From Bacteroidia bacterium (GTDB lineage: Bacteria > Bacteroidota > Bacteroidia > Bacteroidales > GWA2-32-17): 45,690 nucleotides of DNA. This document shows, piece after piece, positions 1 to 10,474 of this stretch (position 1 is its first letter; every line of letters starts with the position of its first letter). Made by a program: the position numbers and the translations under genes. The notes beneath the pieces were generated by a model. It made no database searches and was not told the DNA's origin. It saw nothing but the letters and a program-made list of their open reading frames with translations. Location of the stretch: assembly GCA_016218155.1 (NCBI GenBank), contig JACREQ010000093.1, forward strand, positions 1-45,690, in the 5' to 3' direction.

Positions 1-1
1 A

Positions 2-745
2 AATGTAACTATAAATGCAAACCCAGTAGCTACTGCAACTAGTAATAGTCCTGTTTGCGTTGGCAAACCTTTAACACTTACTGGTGGACCTAACGGAATG
101 ACTACATATTCATGGAGTGGACCATTAGCATATTCTAACAACACACAAAGTCCTACAGTTTCCGCTTCAGCTACAGCAGGAATGGCTGGTATATATACTA
201 TAACGGTAACTAATGGGAATGGCTGTACTTCTACAGCTACAACTAATGTTGTAATTAATGCTGTTCCTGTTGCTACAGCAACAAGCAATAGTCCTGTTTG
301 TATCGGACAACCTCTAACTTTAACAGGTGGTCCTAACGGAATGACTACATATTCATGGAGTGGACCATTAGCATATTCTAACAACACACAAAGTCCGACA
401 GTTTCTGCTTCAGCGACAGCCGGAATGGCTGGTATATATACTATAACGGTAACTAATGGGAATGGCTGTACTTCTACAGCTTCAACTAACGTAACTGTAA
501 ATGCATTACCTGTCGCTACAGCCACCAGTAATAGTCCTGTTTGTATCGGACAACCGTTAACTTTAACAGGTGGACCTAACGGAATGACTTCATATTCATG
601 GAGTGGACCATTAGCATATTCTAATAATACACAAAGCCCTACAGTTTCGGCATCAGCGACAGCCGGAATGGCCGGTATATATACTATTACAGTTACTAAT
701 GGCAATGGATGTACTTCAACTGCTACAACTAATGTTGTAACTAAT
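2..745 (+). repeat. Tandem 243-bp coding repeats
   Basis: Copies begin at 98, 341 and 584 (period 243 bp, 81 codons). Bases 2-97 are the tail of a further copy, and the third ends near 745. The first 55 or so bases of copies 1 and 2 are identical. Many later differences are synonymous, so the encoded repeat is more uniform than the DNA. The array continues past the left edge, so copy number cannot be read here. Confidence 0.95.
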
Positions 746-3700
746 ATGTTATCCTTAAGCGAAACCCATATAAACACTACTTGTTATAGTCTTTGTGACG
801 GCTCGATTGATGTTGAAGTTTCAGGTGGAACAGCTCCTTACACTTATAATTGGACAGGACCTTTAGGATACAGCTCAACAAATTTAGACATTTCTGCTTT
901 ATGTGCCGGAGTTTATAATTTAACTGTTTCAGATATTTCGCTTTGCTCAGCTACAATTAGTGTTACAATAACAGAACCTACTGATATAACATTAAGTGAA
1001 ATTCATGGTAATATAGCTCCTTGTTTTGGCTTAAGTAATGGTTGGATTACAGTTACAGCAATCGGAGGAACAGGTGTATACACTTACGACTGGTCTCCTG
1101 ACGGCTCTGTTGGAGACGGAACTGCTACATATTCTTCACTTATTGCAGGAAGTTACACTGTTACTGTAAATGACATTCCTAACGGATGTTCAAAAGTATT
1201 AGGACCAATAGATATAATTCAACCACCTGATATTACTGTTGTTTCAGTAGATATTACTGATGCACTTTGTTTTGGAGGAAGTACCGGAGCATTTACAGTT
1301 CATGCATCAGGTGGAAGCCCGCCATATCAATATAATATCGGCACTGGATATACTACCGACAGCACTTTTACAAATCTTTTAGCTGGATCATATACAGTAA
1401 CAGTAAGAGATGTTCCAGGGTGTACTACAACTCAATTAATAACAATTGGAGAACCAACTGTTTTAACTTCTACAATTTCCCAAACAGATCCGATTTGTAC
1501 CGGAGTATGTAGTGGAACTGCAACTGTGACTCCGGCTGGAGGTACAGGAGTTTACACTTATATTTGGGATAATCCGGCACCAGCTCAAACTACTCAAACA
1601 GCAACAGGATTATGTGTGGGTCTTATAAATGTAACTATAACCGATTCTAATGGTTGTTCTACAACAAATAGCACAACAATAAATGCTCCATCATCATTTA
1701 CAGCATCAATTTCTGACTCAAGTATGTCTTGTGGGAGTTTTCCAACTCTTGTTGCTGGTACAACTTTTCTTCCTGATGGTACAGGAGCATCATATACAAC
1801 TACAATTAATCAAACAGATTTTGCTGCAGGATCGACTATTAACAGCATAAATGACATTTCATCTATTTGTTTAAATATGGAGCATTCATGGGCTGGTGAT
1901 CTTGAAATTAAAATTACTTGTCCAAATAATCAGTCACAGATTCTGAAAACAGCATTTAGTGGCGGAGGAACCTATATTGGAGAACCTGTTTCATATAATT
2001 ATCCTGATGATAGCAGCCATATTGTAATTCAAGGTGTAGGTTACGATTATTGTTTTGTAGGCTCTGGTGCGATGTTTGGTACAATGGGAGCAACTTCAAA
2101 CACTTTTACTTATACTTATACAGATAATGCTTCAAATATTCACAATAACAGGTTTTACCTACCAGCAGGAACATATACACCTGATGAAGCATTTACGAAT
2201 CTAATTGGCTGCCCAATAAATGGCAATTGGACGATTACAGTAACAGATAATATGGGTCAGGACAATGGTTATATTTTCTCATGGCAAATAAATTATGACC
2301 CATCAACGTATCCCACAAATTACTGTAACGGATCTGCTACTGTTACTGCAAATGGCGGTCAGGCTCCTTATACGTATTATTGGTCAAATGGAGCAACAAC
2401 TCCAGCAGTAACTGATATTTGTTCTGGAAATTATTGTGTAACCATTACTGATTTTATTGGTTGTACGGCAACAACATGTGTTACTATCACTGATGTAAAT
2501 CTTAATATTGACTCTTTCACTGTATCTAACCCTTCGTGTAACGGAGTTTGTAATGGCTCAATTACTGCTAATATTTCTGGTGGTTTTGCACCTATAACAT
2601 ATGCATGGTCTAATGGACAAGTAACACAAACAATTTCAAATTTATGCGCTGGGCAATATATTGTTACGGTAACAGAAGTCAATGGATGTACCGCAACTGA
2701 TACAATTGATATTATTAATTCATATTCAGTTTCTACTTCTTTCCCTGCATTTACTAATGTTGCTTGTGGTAATACATGTACAGGATCATTAACAGTAGAT
2801 GCAACAGGAGGTGGCACTTCGTATACATATACCTGGAATCCTAATGTTGGTTCTACTGCAACAATAAACAATTTATGTGCAGGTTTTTATTTTGTTACAG
2901 TTACTGATAATTTTGGATGTACTGATACTAATAATTTTGAAATTACAGACCCTTCTGATCTTGAATTAAGTTTAATTACATCAACTAACCCACTTTGTTT
3001 TGGAGATTGTAATGGCTCAGCAACATTATTAGCTTCTGGAGGTACTCCGCCTTATATAATTTCATGGCCTGGAGGGGGAACCGGAACTAACTTATGTGAC
3101 GGTGATTATATTGTTACAGTAACAGACATTAATCTTTGTAGTGATCAACTTATTGTAAGTATGGTAGAACCACAACCACTGAGTTTTTCAACAACTATTA
3201 CAGATCCTGTTTGTTTCGGAGATTGCAATGGAACTGCTACTGCGACAGTAATTGGTGGAACTTTACCGTATTCATATCAGTGGTGTAACGGTCAAAACAC
3301 ACAAACAGCAACTGGATTATGTGACGGAATTTGCAATGTTACAGTTTCAGATATTAATTCATGTATTGTTGCACCACAAACTGTAACAATAACAAATCCA
3401 CCACAATTAACCGGAACACTAGACATAACTCAAAATATTACATGCTCAGGTTCTTGTAATGGCATACTAACTACTAATCATTCTGGCGGTGTAGCTCCTT
3501 TCACTTATATATGGTCTCCAAATATTACAGAAACTACACAAGCAGCTGATAGTCTTTGCGCCGGAACATACTTTGTTACAATTACAGATTTCAACGGCTG
3601 CTCTATAGTTGTTACACAAACTTTAAATCAACCTCAGGCTGTAACAGCAGTTATTACAGATTCCAGTCAGGTTGGTTGTCATGGCAACTGCTCAGGAACA

Positions 3701-6700
3701 GCAACAGTACTTGCAGGAGGAGGAACAGGACCTTATACTTACTTCTGGGAAGCAAACACAAATGGTTATAATCAAATTACAACTGTTGCAGATAGTCTTT
3801 GCGCTGGAACATTTACTGTTACAATAACTGATTTTAATTTATGTACTGCAATTGATAGCGTAACAATAATAGACACATCTAATTTATCACTTAGTTTGGT
3901 TTCATCAACAAATCCTTTATGTAATGGAAATTGTAATGGAGATATTACAGTTATCGCTTCAGGTGGATATCCAAATCTTATTTCTCCATTTTATACTTAT
4001 ACATGGAGTAATGATATTTTAAATAACCAGCCATTTGACAATGCACTTTGTTCAGGAAGTTACTTTATAACTGTTAGTGATGATAGTCTTTGTTCTAGAA
4101 TCTTACAAGTTGATTTAATAGACCCTCCATTGTTAGCTGACTCAACGGGTTTAATTCCGATAACATGTTCTACACTTTGTGACGGTTCTGCAATTGTATT
4201 TCCATATGGAGGAACAGGTTCGTATAGTTATTTATGGGATGCAATTCCTTCACAGATTAATGATACTATTATTAATTTATGCCCGAACGTTTACCATGTA
4301 ACTGTTAGTGACGCTAACAACTGTACTGTTGTTGACTCTGTCACTATAATTGCCCCTCCTGCTATATCTGCAAACATCACTATTGTTGATTCTATTGCTT
4401 GCCATAGTGATTGCAATGGTTCAATTTTAGCAAATGTAATTGGCGGAACACCACCTTATACTTACACATGGAATAACACATTAACAAATGACACATTATA
4501 TGACCTTTGCGCCGGCATATACGATGTAACAGTTAAAGATGCTAATCTTTGCTCAACAATTGCAACTATTACACTCGGAGAACCTGATACATTACAAATC
4601 AGTTTTAATAATATAACACAAATTGCTTGTGGTCCTGGAAACTGTACAGGAACAGCAACAGCTGCTGTAATTGGAGGTTCTGCTCCTTACACTTACACTT
4701 GGAGTGCTAACACTGGAGGTCAAACAGATTCAACAGCAATAAATCTATGCGGAGATATTTATTCTGTTACAGCTACAGACACACATGGATGTACAATAGT
4801 TGGCACTGTTACAATTACAGATAATTCTACTCTTTCAATTTTTATTTCAGATACAAATCACGTTACATGTTCCGGTGCTTGTGACGGTAGCGCTGTGGTG
4901 TCTGCCTCTGGGGCAACACCTCCTTACACTTACATTTGGGACGATTCAGTACCAACAACAATTGACACTGTTATAAATCTTTGCCAAGGAACATATTATG
5001 TTACTGTTTATGATGCGAATTTATGTTCGAGAATTGATTCAGTTGTTATAACAAATGCAGCTGCTTTAACTGTATCAGATTCCATAATCCCAATTAGTTG
5101 TTCAGGATTATGTAATGCATCTATAAGTTTGATTCCTTCAGGTGGAACACCACCATACATTACATATCAATGGTCAATTGCTGGTGAAACAGATTCAATT
5201 GCAACAGGTCTTTGCCCAGGCACCTATTATTATACAGTAACTGACTTCAACAACTGTCAGTTTAATGATAGTGTTACTATAGTTGATCCAGGCAGTATGA
5301 TGGCAAATATAACTGTCATAACTCCAATTCAATGCCATGGAGTGTGTACGGGAAGTTTGTTAACTTCTCCTTCAGGTTCATTAGGACCATATACCTATTT
5401 ATGGTCTGACGGGCAAACAGATTCGCTTGCTATTAATTTATGTGGTGGAGAATTTCATGTTACAGTAACAGGACAGGGTGGATGCTTTGTTATTGACTCC
5501 ATTAATTTCACTGAACCCGATTCAATCGTCATCACTTTTGACAACATTGTTCAGGTAAATTGCGGTGGTGATTCAACCGGATCTGTTACTGCTGTAGTTA
5601 TAGGTGGTATACCATTATATAACTATCAATGGGATGCAAATGCACATAACGCAACAACAGCAATGATTGATTCCTTAAAAGCTAATTTATATTTTATTAC
5701 AGTTACAGATGCTATTGGTTGTTCACAAATTTCCAGCTTTGAACTTACAGACACTTCTCAAATGGTTGTTTCTGTTGATTCTATGCTAGTATCATGTTAT
5801 GGAAGAAATGATGGATGGGCTAAAGTAACAGCATCGGGTGGAACACCAACTTATTCTTATGACTGGGATCCAAACGGTTTTACCGGTGATGGAACAGATA
5901 CATACTCAACATTAATTGCTGGAACATACATTGTTACTGTAAGTGATTTTAATTTATGCTCACGTGTTAAATTGATAAATATAACTCAACCTGACAGTAT
6001 TTATATTTCAATTGTCGATAGCAGTTCCATAACTTGTGCTTCAGTTTGTAATGGTTCATTAACAGTTAATGTATTTGGTGGAACATCACCTTATACCTAT
6101 CTGTGGAATAATAGTTCTATTGATACTATTGCATCTAATTTATGTGCAGGTATACAGCAATTAAACATCTCTGATTCACATAACTGTCAGGATAGTTTAA
6201 CATATAACCTAATAAGTCCACCTGTAATTACAACAATTGTTACACCAGTAAGTGCACTTTGCAATAACAACGCAACTGATGGGGTTATTAACGTAATAGT
6301 AAGTGGTGGAGTTCCTCAATATTCCTTCCTATGGTCAAATGATAGTACCACACAAAATATTACAGGATTATTGGCAGGCAACTATTGGTTAACCATAACC
6401 GATTCGCTTGGTTGTATAAAAATTGATTCTGCAACTATAGGTGCAAGTATTATAGTTAATGCAACCGCAAGATGGGATTCTACTATTTGTTACGGCGACT
6501 CTGTTCAAATATTCGGGTTTGGCGGCGGAATATATTCATGGTCTCCATCAACAGGCTTAAATGATTCAAGCTTATTTAATCCATGGGCAAACCCACTTCA
6601 AACTACAACATATTACTTCACTGTTTGGGACAGTATCTGCTTTGATATTGATTCTGTAACCATTCAGGTTTACCCTCAAATTATTCTAGACGCTGGACCA

Positions 6701-7189
6701 GACCAAACAATACTTTCTGATCACAGCGCAACACTTACTGCAACATCACCAGAAACTCCATTATCTTATCTTTGGAATCCGACATTATGGCTAACTGACT
6801 CTGTAAATGCTACAACAATTGCAACGCCATTAGTAACAACAACCTATTATGTCTTTGCAACAAATTTAAATGGATGCGTAGAATCTGATTCCGTTACTAT
6901 AACTGTTATTCCAAAAATTATTGTTCCAACAGGAATAACTCCAAACGGTGATGGCTCAAATGATGTCTGGATGATTGATTTTATTGATAGATTCCCGGAT
7001 TGTGAAGTTGAAATTTATAACCGTTGGGGTGAAAAATTGTTTTATTCTAAGGGATACCCTGACAGTGAACGTTGGGATGGAACTTTTAAAGGAAAAGCAT
7101 TACCAACCGGAACATATTATTATATTATAAATTTACATGATGAATTTGACACAAAACCATTAACAGGACCAATAACTATAATGAGATAA
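2..7189 (+). CDS. Giant SprB-like repeat adhesin with type B sorting domain (5' end outside window)
   Basis: The frame is already open at base 2, so the start lies upstream; 2395 codons are visible. Counting from base 2, the first ~250 residues are near-identical 81-residue Ig/PKD-like repeats. They are followed by about 22 SprB-type repeats (Cys-x-Gly-x-Cys-x-Gly, then GG..PYTY.W, LCAG.Y.VTVTD..GC). A region at about residues 581-769 resembles a proprotein-convertase P domain (HSWAGDLEIKITCPN, GNWTITVTDN). The last ~90 residues, from ITPNGDGSND through YNRWGEKLF and GTYYYII, are the gliding motility-associated C-terminal (CHU_C) domain, a type B signal for type IX secretion. Known family members are surface adhesins, and SprB itself drives gliding. 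The PorP/SprF-like gene starts 1 base after the stop; such pairs are typical, the partner helping export or anchoring. Gliding itself is not shown here. Confidence 0.93.
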   Translation, partial: NVTINANPVATATSNSPVCVGKPLTLTGGPNGMTTYSWSGPLAYSNNTQSPTVSASATAGMAGIYTITVTNGNGCTSTATTNVVINAVPVATATSNSPVCIGQPLTLTGGPNGMTTYSWSGPLAYSNNTQSPTVSASATAGMAGIYTITVTNGNGCTSTASTNVTVNALPVATATSNSPVCIGQPLTLTGGPNGMTSYSWSGPLAYSNNTQSPTVSASATAGMAGIYTITVTNGNGCTSTATTNVVTNMLSLSETHINTTCYSLCDGSIDVEVSGGTAPYTYNWTGPLGYSSTNLDISALCAGVYNLTVSDISLCSATISVTITEPTDITLSEIHGNIAPCFGLSNGWITVTAIGGTGVYTYDWSPDGSVGDGTATYSSLIAGSYTVTVNDIPNGCSKVLGPIDIIQPPDITVVSVDITDALCFGGSTGAFTVHASGGSPPYQYNIGTGYTTDSTFTNLLAGSYTVTVRDVPGCTTTQLITIGEPTVLTSTISQTDPICTGVCSGTATVTPAGGTGVYTYIWDNPAPAQTTQTATGLCVGLINVTITDSNGCSTTNSTTINAPSSFTASISDSSMSCGSFPTLVAGTTFLPDGTGASYTTTINQTDFAAGSTINSINDISSICLNMEHSWAGDLEIKITCPNNQSQILKTAFSGGGTYIGEPVSYNYPDDSSHIVIQGVGYDYCFVGSGAMFGTMGATSNTFTYTYTDNASNIHNNRFYLPAGTYTPDEAFTNLIGCPINGNWTITVTDNMGQDNGYIFSWQINYDPSTYPTNYCNGSATVTANGGQAPYTYYWSNGATTPAVTDICSGNYCVTITDFIGCTATTCVTITDVNLNIDSFTVSNPSCNGVCNGSITANISGGFAPITYAWSNGQVTQTISNLCAGQYIVTVTEVNGCTATDTIDIINSYSVSTSFPAFTNVACGNTCTGSLTVDATGGGTSYTYTWNPNVGSTATINNLCAGFYFVTVTDNFGCTDTNNFEITDPSDLELSLITSTNPLCFGDCNGSATLLASGGTPPYIISWPGGGTGTNLCDGDYIVTVTDINLCSDQLIVSMVEPQPLSFSTTITDPVCFGDCNGTATATVIGGTLPYSYQWCNGQNTQTATGLCDGICNVTVSDINSCIVAPQTVTITNPPQLTGTLDITQNITCSGSCNGILTTNHSGGVAPFTYIWSPNITETTQAADSLCAGTYFVTITDFNGCSIVVTQTLNQPQAVTAVITDSSQVGCHGNCSGTATVLAGGGTGPYTYFWEANTNGYNQITTVADSLCAGTFTVTITDFNLCTAIDSVTIIDTSNLSLSLVSSTNPLCNGNCNGDITVIASGGYPNLISPFYTYTWSNDILNNQPFDNALCSGSYFITVSDDSLCSRILQVDLIDPPLLADSTGLIPITCSTLCDGSAIVFPYGGTGSYSYLWDAIPSQINDTIINLCPNVYHVTVSDANNCTVVDSVTIIAPPAISANITIVDSIACHSDCNGSILANVIGGTPPYTYTWNNTLTNDTLYDLCAGIYDVTVKDANLCSTIATITLGEPDTLQISFNNITQIACGPGNCTGTATAAVIGGSAPYTYTWSANTGGQTDSTAINLCGDIYSVTATDTHGCTIVGTVTITDNSTLSIFISDTNHVTCSGACDGSAVVSASGATPPYTYIWDDSVPTTIDTVINLCQGTYYVTVYDANLCSRIDSVVITNAAALTVSDSIIPISCSGLCNASISLIPSGGTPPYITYQWSIAGETDSIATGLCPGTYYYTVTDFNNCQFNDSVTIVDPGSMMANITVITPIQCHGVCTGSLLTSPSGSLGPYTYLWSDGQTDSLAINLCGGEFHVTVTGQGGCFVIDSINFTEPDSIVITFDNIVQVNCGGDSTGSVTAVVIGGIPLYNYQWDANAHNATTAMIDSLKANLYFITVTDAIGCSQISSFELTDTSQMVVSVDSMLVSCYGRNDGWAKVTASGGTPTYSYDWDPNGFTGDGTDTYSTLIAGTYIVTVSDFNLCSRVKLINITQPDSIYISIVDSSSITCASVCNGSLTVNVFGGTSPYTYLWNNSSIDTIASNLCAGIQQLNISDSHNCQDSLTYNLISPPVITTIVTPVSALCNNNATDGVINVIVSGGVPQYSFLWSNDSTTQNITGLLAGNYWLTITDSLGCIKIDSATIGASIIVNATARWDSTICYGDSVQIFGFGGGIYSWSPSTGLNDSSLFNPWANPLQTTTYYFTVWDSICFDIDSVTIQVYPQIILDAGPDQTILSDHSATLTATSPETPLSYLWNPTLWLTDSVNATTIATPLVTTTYYVFATNLNGCVESDSVTITVIPKIIVPTGITPNGDGSNDVWMIDFIDRFPDCEVEIYNRWGEKLFYSKGYPDSERWDGTFKGKALPTGTYYYIINLHDEFDTKPLTGPITIMR

Positions 7190-7190
7190 T

Positions 7191-8111
7191 ATGAAAAAGA
7201 TTATTTATATATTATTCTTTGTTGTTATTGCTAATTTAAGTTATTCGCAACAATTGCCAATGTATAGTCAATATATGTTTAATGATTACGCATTTAATCC
7301 TGCAGTTGCAGGAACTAAAGATTACTATCAGGCAAAGTCTAACAACAGATACCAATGGATTGGTATAACAGATGCTCCAAGAACATATATTCTTAGTGTT
7401 TACGGACCACACAAAAGTAAGAACATGGGTTTTGGAGCAGTTATTTTTAACGATGTTACAGGTCCTACATCTCGTACTGGTCTTTACGGAAGCTATGCAT
7501 ATAATGTAAAAATTAAAGAGGATCTAAGATTCTCTTCAGGATTAAGTTTTGGTCTGCTTCAATACAAAATAGATGGCTCTAAAATTATTCTTCATGACCA
7601 AAATGATCAAACTTTATCAAATGGAATGTACGTTGATTATATGCCAGATGCTAGTTTAGGTTTATACCTTTATTCCTCAAAATATACTGTTGGGTTAGCA
7701 TTTAATCAGTTGATGAATAACAATATAAAATTTAAAGAAGTAGAAGAACTTGGAATAAATAAAATTAAAAGTCATATTATGCTTTCAGGTTCATATTTGT
7801 ATCAAATTAATTCTGACTTTGATATTGAACCTTCGTTACTAATTAAATTTGTTTCTCCTGCTCCAATTCAAGCAGAGCTAAATGCTAAAGTAACATATAA
7901 GAAAATGGTTTGGTTGGGATTTTCAGGTAGAACTAAAGACGCGCTATCTGTAATGGTTGGGTACAACTACAATGATCTTTTACTGTTTGGTTATTCATAT
8001 GATATAACAACAACCAACCTTAAGAAATATAGCTCAGGTACTCACGAACTAATGATTGGTATTAGATTTAATAAATATAAACAATCTCAATCCAGAGCTA
8101 AAATTGAATAA
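7191..8111 (+). CDS. PorP/SprF family type IX secretion outer-membrane protein
   Basis: 306 residues with a signal peptide (MKKIIYILFFVVIANLSYSQ) followed by QLPMYSQYMFNDYAFNPAVAG, the hallmark opening of the PorP/SprF family. The rest is alternating beta-strand segments rich in Gly, Tyr and Phe, with a C-terminal strand HELMIGIRF, as expected of a membrane beta-barrel. Family members sit in the outer membrane and act with the type IX machinery; SprF is needed for export of SprB. The ATG is 1 base after the stop of the giant adhesin, so the two are almost certainly co-transcribed, and this protein probably serves that adhesin specifically. The family call is firm; the client is inferred from position. 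Confidence 0.92.
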   Translation: MKKIIYILFFVVIANLSYSQQLPMYSQYMFNDYAFNPAVAGTKDYYQAKSNNRYQWIGITDAPRTYILSVYGPHKSKNMGFGAVIFNDVTGPTSRTGLYGSYAYNVKIKEDLRFSSGLSFGLLQYKIDGSKIILHDQNDQTLSNGMYVDYMPDASLGLYLYSSKYTVGLAFNQLMNNNIKFKEVEELGINKIKSHIMLSGSYLYQINSDFDIEPSLLIKFVSPAPIQAELNAKVTYKKMVWLGFSGRTKDALSVMVGYNYNDLLLFGYSYDITTTNLKKYSSGTHELMIGIRFNKYKQSQSRAKIE

Positions 8112-8112
8112 C

Positions 8113-8475
8113 ATGCGATTTCTTTATTTTCTTATTGCTGTAACTTTATTATTAACAAATTGCACTAATAACCTAAAGGCGCCATCAGTTGTAATCCCTC
8201 AGGATTCAATGATTCAAATAATAGCTGAAATGCACGTTGCTGATGCAATGGTATTCTCACAAAAATTTCAAAATAACCCTAAAAAAATAAATTCTGAGAA
8301 ATTTTATTCTGCAATTCTATTAAAACATAATATCAACGATTCTATTTTTGAAGAAAATCTAAACTATTTAAGTTGCGACACAGCTCAATTTAAAATAGTT
8401 TATGACAAAGTAATTGAACTATTAAATGTAATGCAGGCTAATATTATGAGTCAGGATACTACTGTAAAAAAATAA
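8113..8475 (+). CDS. DUF4296-type lipoprotein
   Basis: 120 residues. I chose the ATG at 8113, 1 base after the preceding stop, rather than an in-frame ATG at 8056: only the later start puts a lipoprotein signal (MRFLYFLIAVTLLLTNC) at the N-terminus. The mature part has IPQDSMIQIIAEMHVADAM and, later, FYSAILLKHNINDSIFEENL and IVYDKVIELLN, the pattern I associate with the Bacteroidota family DUF4296, whose function is unknown. It belongs to the adhesin-porP operon by spacing. A role in secretion or surface assembly is only suggested by this position. Confidence 0.8.
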   Translation: MRFLYFLIAVTLLLTNCTNNLKAPSVVIPQDSMIQIIAEMHVADAMVFSQKFQNNPKKINSEKFYSAILLKHNINDSIFEENLNYLSCDTAQFKIVYDKVIELLNVMQANIMSQDTTVKK

Positions 8476-8483
8476 TCTCATAA

Positions 8484-9671
8484 ATGCGAAAAATTTCTGC
8501 TTCGTATATTTTTACAAGTACAGGTAACTTTATAAAAAATGGAATAATTGTAATAGATAGTAATGGGTTTGTAATCGACGTAATTGACACCCAAGGAGAA
8601 CTCAAAGAAATAGCAACCCTTGAACATTATAATGGCATTCTTTGCCCTGGTTTTGTAAATGCACACTGTCACCTCGAGCTTTCAAACATGCATAAAATGC
8701 TGGATAAATCTGAAAACATTGCAGGATTTGTAAAGCAAATGATTGAAAAAAGAAAATTCACAAATTCAGATTCCGAACAATCTATTATTATTGCCGACAG
8801 GCAAATGAAAGAAAATGGAATAGTAGCTTGTGGTGATATTTCAAATACCGAAAAGAGTTTTAAAGTTAAAGCAAAGAGTAAAATTAATTATTACACATTT
8901 ATTGAAGTACTGGGGCTTAATGAAAATGATGCTGAAAATATTATATCCAGTGCAAAAGAGATTGCTAACAAAGTGCTTGAAGAAAACGCTGGAAAATATT
9001 CCATTTCCCCTCATGCTTCTTATTCGTTATCTGTACCATTATTAAAAAAAGTAAAAGAAAATGCAGAATTAACAGGTTCTGTAATTTCATTTCACAATCA
9101 GGAATCAAAAGAAGAATCAGAGATTTTTGCTAATAAACCGAATAGTTTATCAAAGATTCTAGAAAATATTGGACTTAATAATAACACATTTCCAATTACT
9201 AATAAAAGTTCACTGGAGAGTTTATTACCATTTCTACCAACACAAAACAATATTTTACTTATTCACAATGTATTTACAAAAAAAGAAGATATTTCACTTG
9301 CTCAAAAACACTTTGCAAAACATTTCTGGGTTTTTTGTCCAAAATCAAATCTGTTTATCAGTAACAAACTACCTGACATTTCGCTATTCTTGGCAGACTC
9401 AGATAAAATTTGTATTGGAACTGACAGTCTTGCAAGCAATAACTCGCTTTCTATTATTGAGGAAATTACAACCCTTCAAACTAATTATCCTCAATTAAAA
9501 CTTGAACAACTTTTACAATGGAGTACTATAAATGGTGCAAAAGCTTTAAAATTTGATGATAAACTTGGAAGTTTCGAAAAAGGCAAGAAGCCTGGTGTTA
9601 ACTTAATTTTTAATATGGATTTACAAAACTTAAAATTAACAACAAGCACAGAAATTAAAGTAATTGCTTAG
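8484..9671 (+). CDS. Metal-dependent amidohydrolase (ATZ/TRZ-like deaminase family)
   Basis: 395 residues. Metal-site residues of the amidohydrolase TIM barrel are visible: HCHLE at 61-65 (HxH), H177 in SPHASYS, H204 in SFHNQE, and D314 in GTDSLASN. The N- and C-terminal strands (GIIVIDSNG; GSFEKGKKPGVNLI) form the usual small beta-sandwich. Family members deaminate or dechlorinate ring substrates such as guanine, cytosine, S-adenosylhomocysteine or aminofutalosine; the substrate here cannot be read from sequence. It starts 8 bases after the DUF4296 lipoprotein, so it may be read from the same transcript, although nothing links it functionally to secretion. Its stop is 1 base from the convergent zinc-peptidase gene. 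Confidence 0.85.
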   Translation: MRKISASYIFTSTGNFIKNGIIVIDSNGFVIDVIDTQGELKEIATLEHYNGILCPGFVNAHCHLELSNMHKMLDKSENIAGFVKQMIEKRKFTNSDSEQSIIIADRQMKENGIVACGDISNTEKSFKVKAKSKINYYTFIEVLGLNENDAENIISSAKEIANKVLEENAGKYSISPHASYSLSVPLLKKVKENAELTGSVISFHNQESKEESEIFANKPNSLSKILENIGLNNNTFPITNKSSLESLLPFLPTQNNILLIHNVFTKKEDISLAQKHFAKHFWVFCPKSNLFISNKLPDISLFLADSDKICIGTDSLASNNSLSIIEEITTLQTNYPQLKLEQLLQWSTINGAKALKFDDKLGSFEKGKKPGVNLIFNMDLQNLKLTTSTEIKVIA

Positions 9672-9672
9672 A

Positions 9673-10353
9673 TTAATCCCTTCTCCCACTAAAAATTGAT
9701 ATATAATATAATAATGTTGCCAAAGAGGCTAATGCAGCAACAACATATGTATAAGCAGCCCATTTTAAAGCATCTTTTGCTTTTGGATAAGTTACAGAAT
9801 TTGTAATTCCGCTATTTGTTAACCAAACAAGGGCACGGCTACTTGCATTAATTTCTACCGGAAGAGTAATAAAACTAAACAGAGTTGTTAATCCAAATAA
9901 AACAATTCCACCTAAAAGGAGATATGGGAAACTCTCTAACGCTAATACCCCACCTAAAAGAATCCACTGAACCCATTTTGAAGAGAAACTTACAACTGGA
10001 ACTAACGCAGTTCTCATTTTTAAAAAAGAATAAGAATCAGCATGCTGTATGGCGTGACCACATTCGTGTGCAGCAACTGCTGCAGCCGCAACATTACGTC
10101 CATTATATACTTCGGGGCTCAGATTAACAGTTTTTTCAAGTGGGTTATAATGATCAGTTAATGATCCTGGCACTGAAATCACCTTTACATCAAGTACTCC
10201 ACTTTCTCTTAACATTCTTTCTGCAACTTCCTTTCCACTTAAATTATTGTTTATAGGAATTTGAGAATAATTTTTAAATTTTGTTTTAAGCTGTAAACCA
10301 ACTAAAAAGCTGATAAGCATAAAAACACCAAAAATAATCCAAATTGAAGGCAT
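9673..10353 (-). CDS. Membrane zinc metallopeptidase (YugP-like, Zn_peptidase_2)
   Basis: 226 residues. The zinc-binding motif HECGH is at 96-100. The N-terminus is a membrane segment (IWIIFGVFMLISFLVGLQL), and at least two more hydrophobic segments follow (around 130-165 and 200-220). The lead-in LSGKEVAERMLRESG and VNLSPEVYNGRNVAAAAVAAHECGHA is characteristic of the YugP-like family of putative neutral zinc metallopeptidases. Physiological substrates are not known. It is convergent with the amidohydrolase and divergent from the lipoprotein at 10829. Confidence 0.9.
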   Translation of the reverse strand: MPSIWIIFGVFMLISFLVGLQLKTKFKNYSQIPINNNLSGKEVAERMLRESGVLDVKVISVPGSLTDHYNPLEKTVNLSPEVYNGRNVAAAAVAAHECGHAIQHADSYSFLKMRTALVPVVSFSSKWVQWILLGGVLALESFPYLLLGGIVLFGLTTLFSFITLPVEINASSRALVWLTNSGITNSVTYPKAKDALKWAAYTYVVAALASLATLLYYISIFSGRRD

Positions 10354-10440
10354 AATAATTTATTTTAATCTTACCCTCTATCCCAAACTATTTGCCAATA
10401 TTTTTTTATGACTAAATGTCATAATACTTAAATAAAATAA

Positions 10441-10474
10441 AAAAGACCGACTTAATTTTAAGTACGGTCTTTTT
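10441..10474. terminator. Terminator-like hairpin between divergent genes
   Basis: AAAGACCGACTTAA pairs with TTAAGTACGGTCTTT with one internal mismatch. A-runs on the left and T-runs on the right make it usable on either strand. It sits between two divergently transcribed genes, where no terminator is expected. Confidence 0.65.

Noticed and set aside
2-745. CRISPR array
   Set aside because: The repeats are 243 bp, contiguous and coding, without spacers. No CRISPR array was seen anywhere in the window.
2431-2871. 146-codon frame on the minus strand inside the adhesin gene
   Set aside because: A by-product of the repeat codons; antisense to a clear gene, with no signal or domain.
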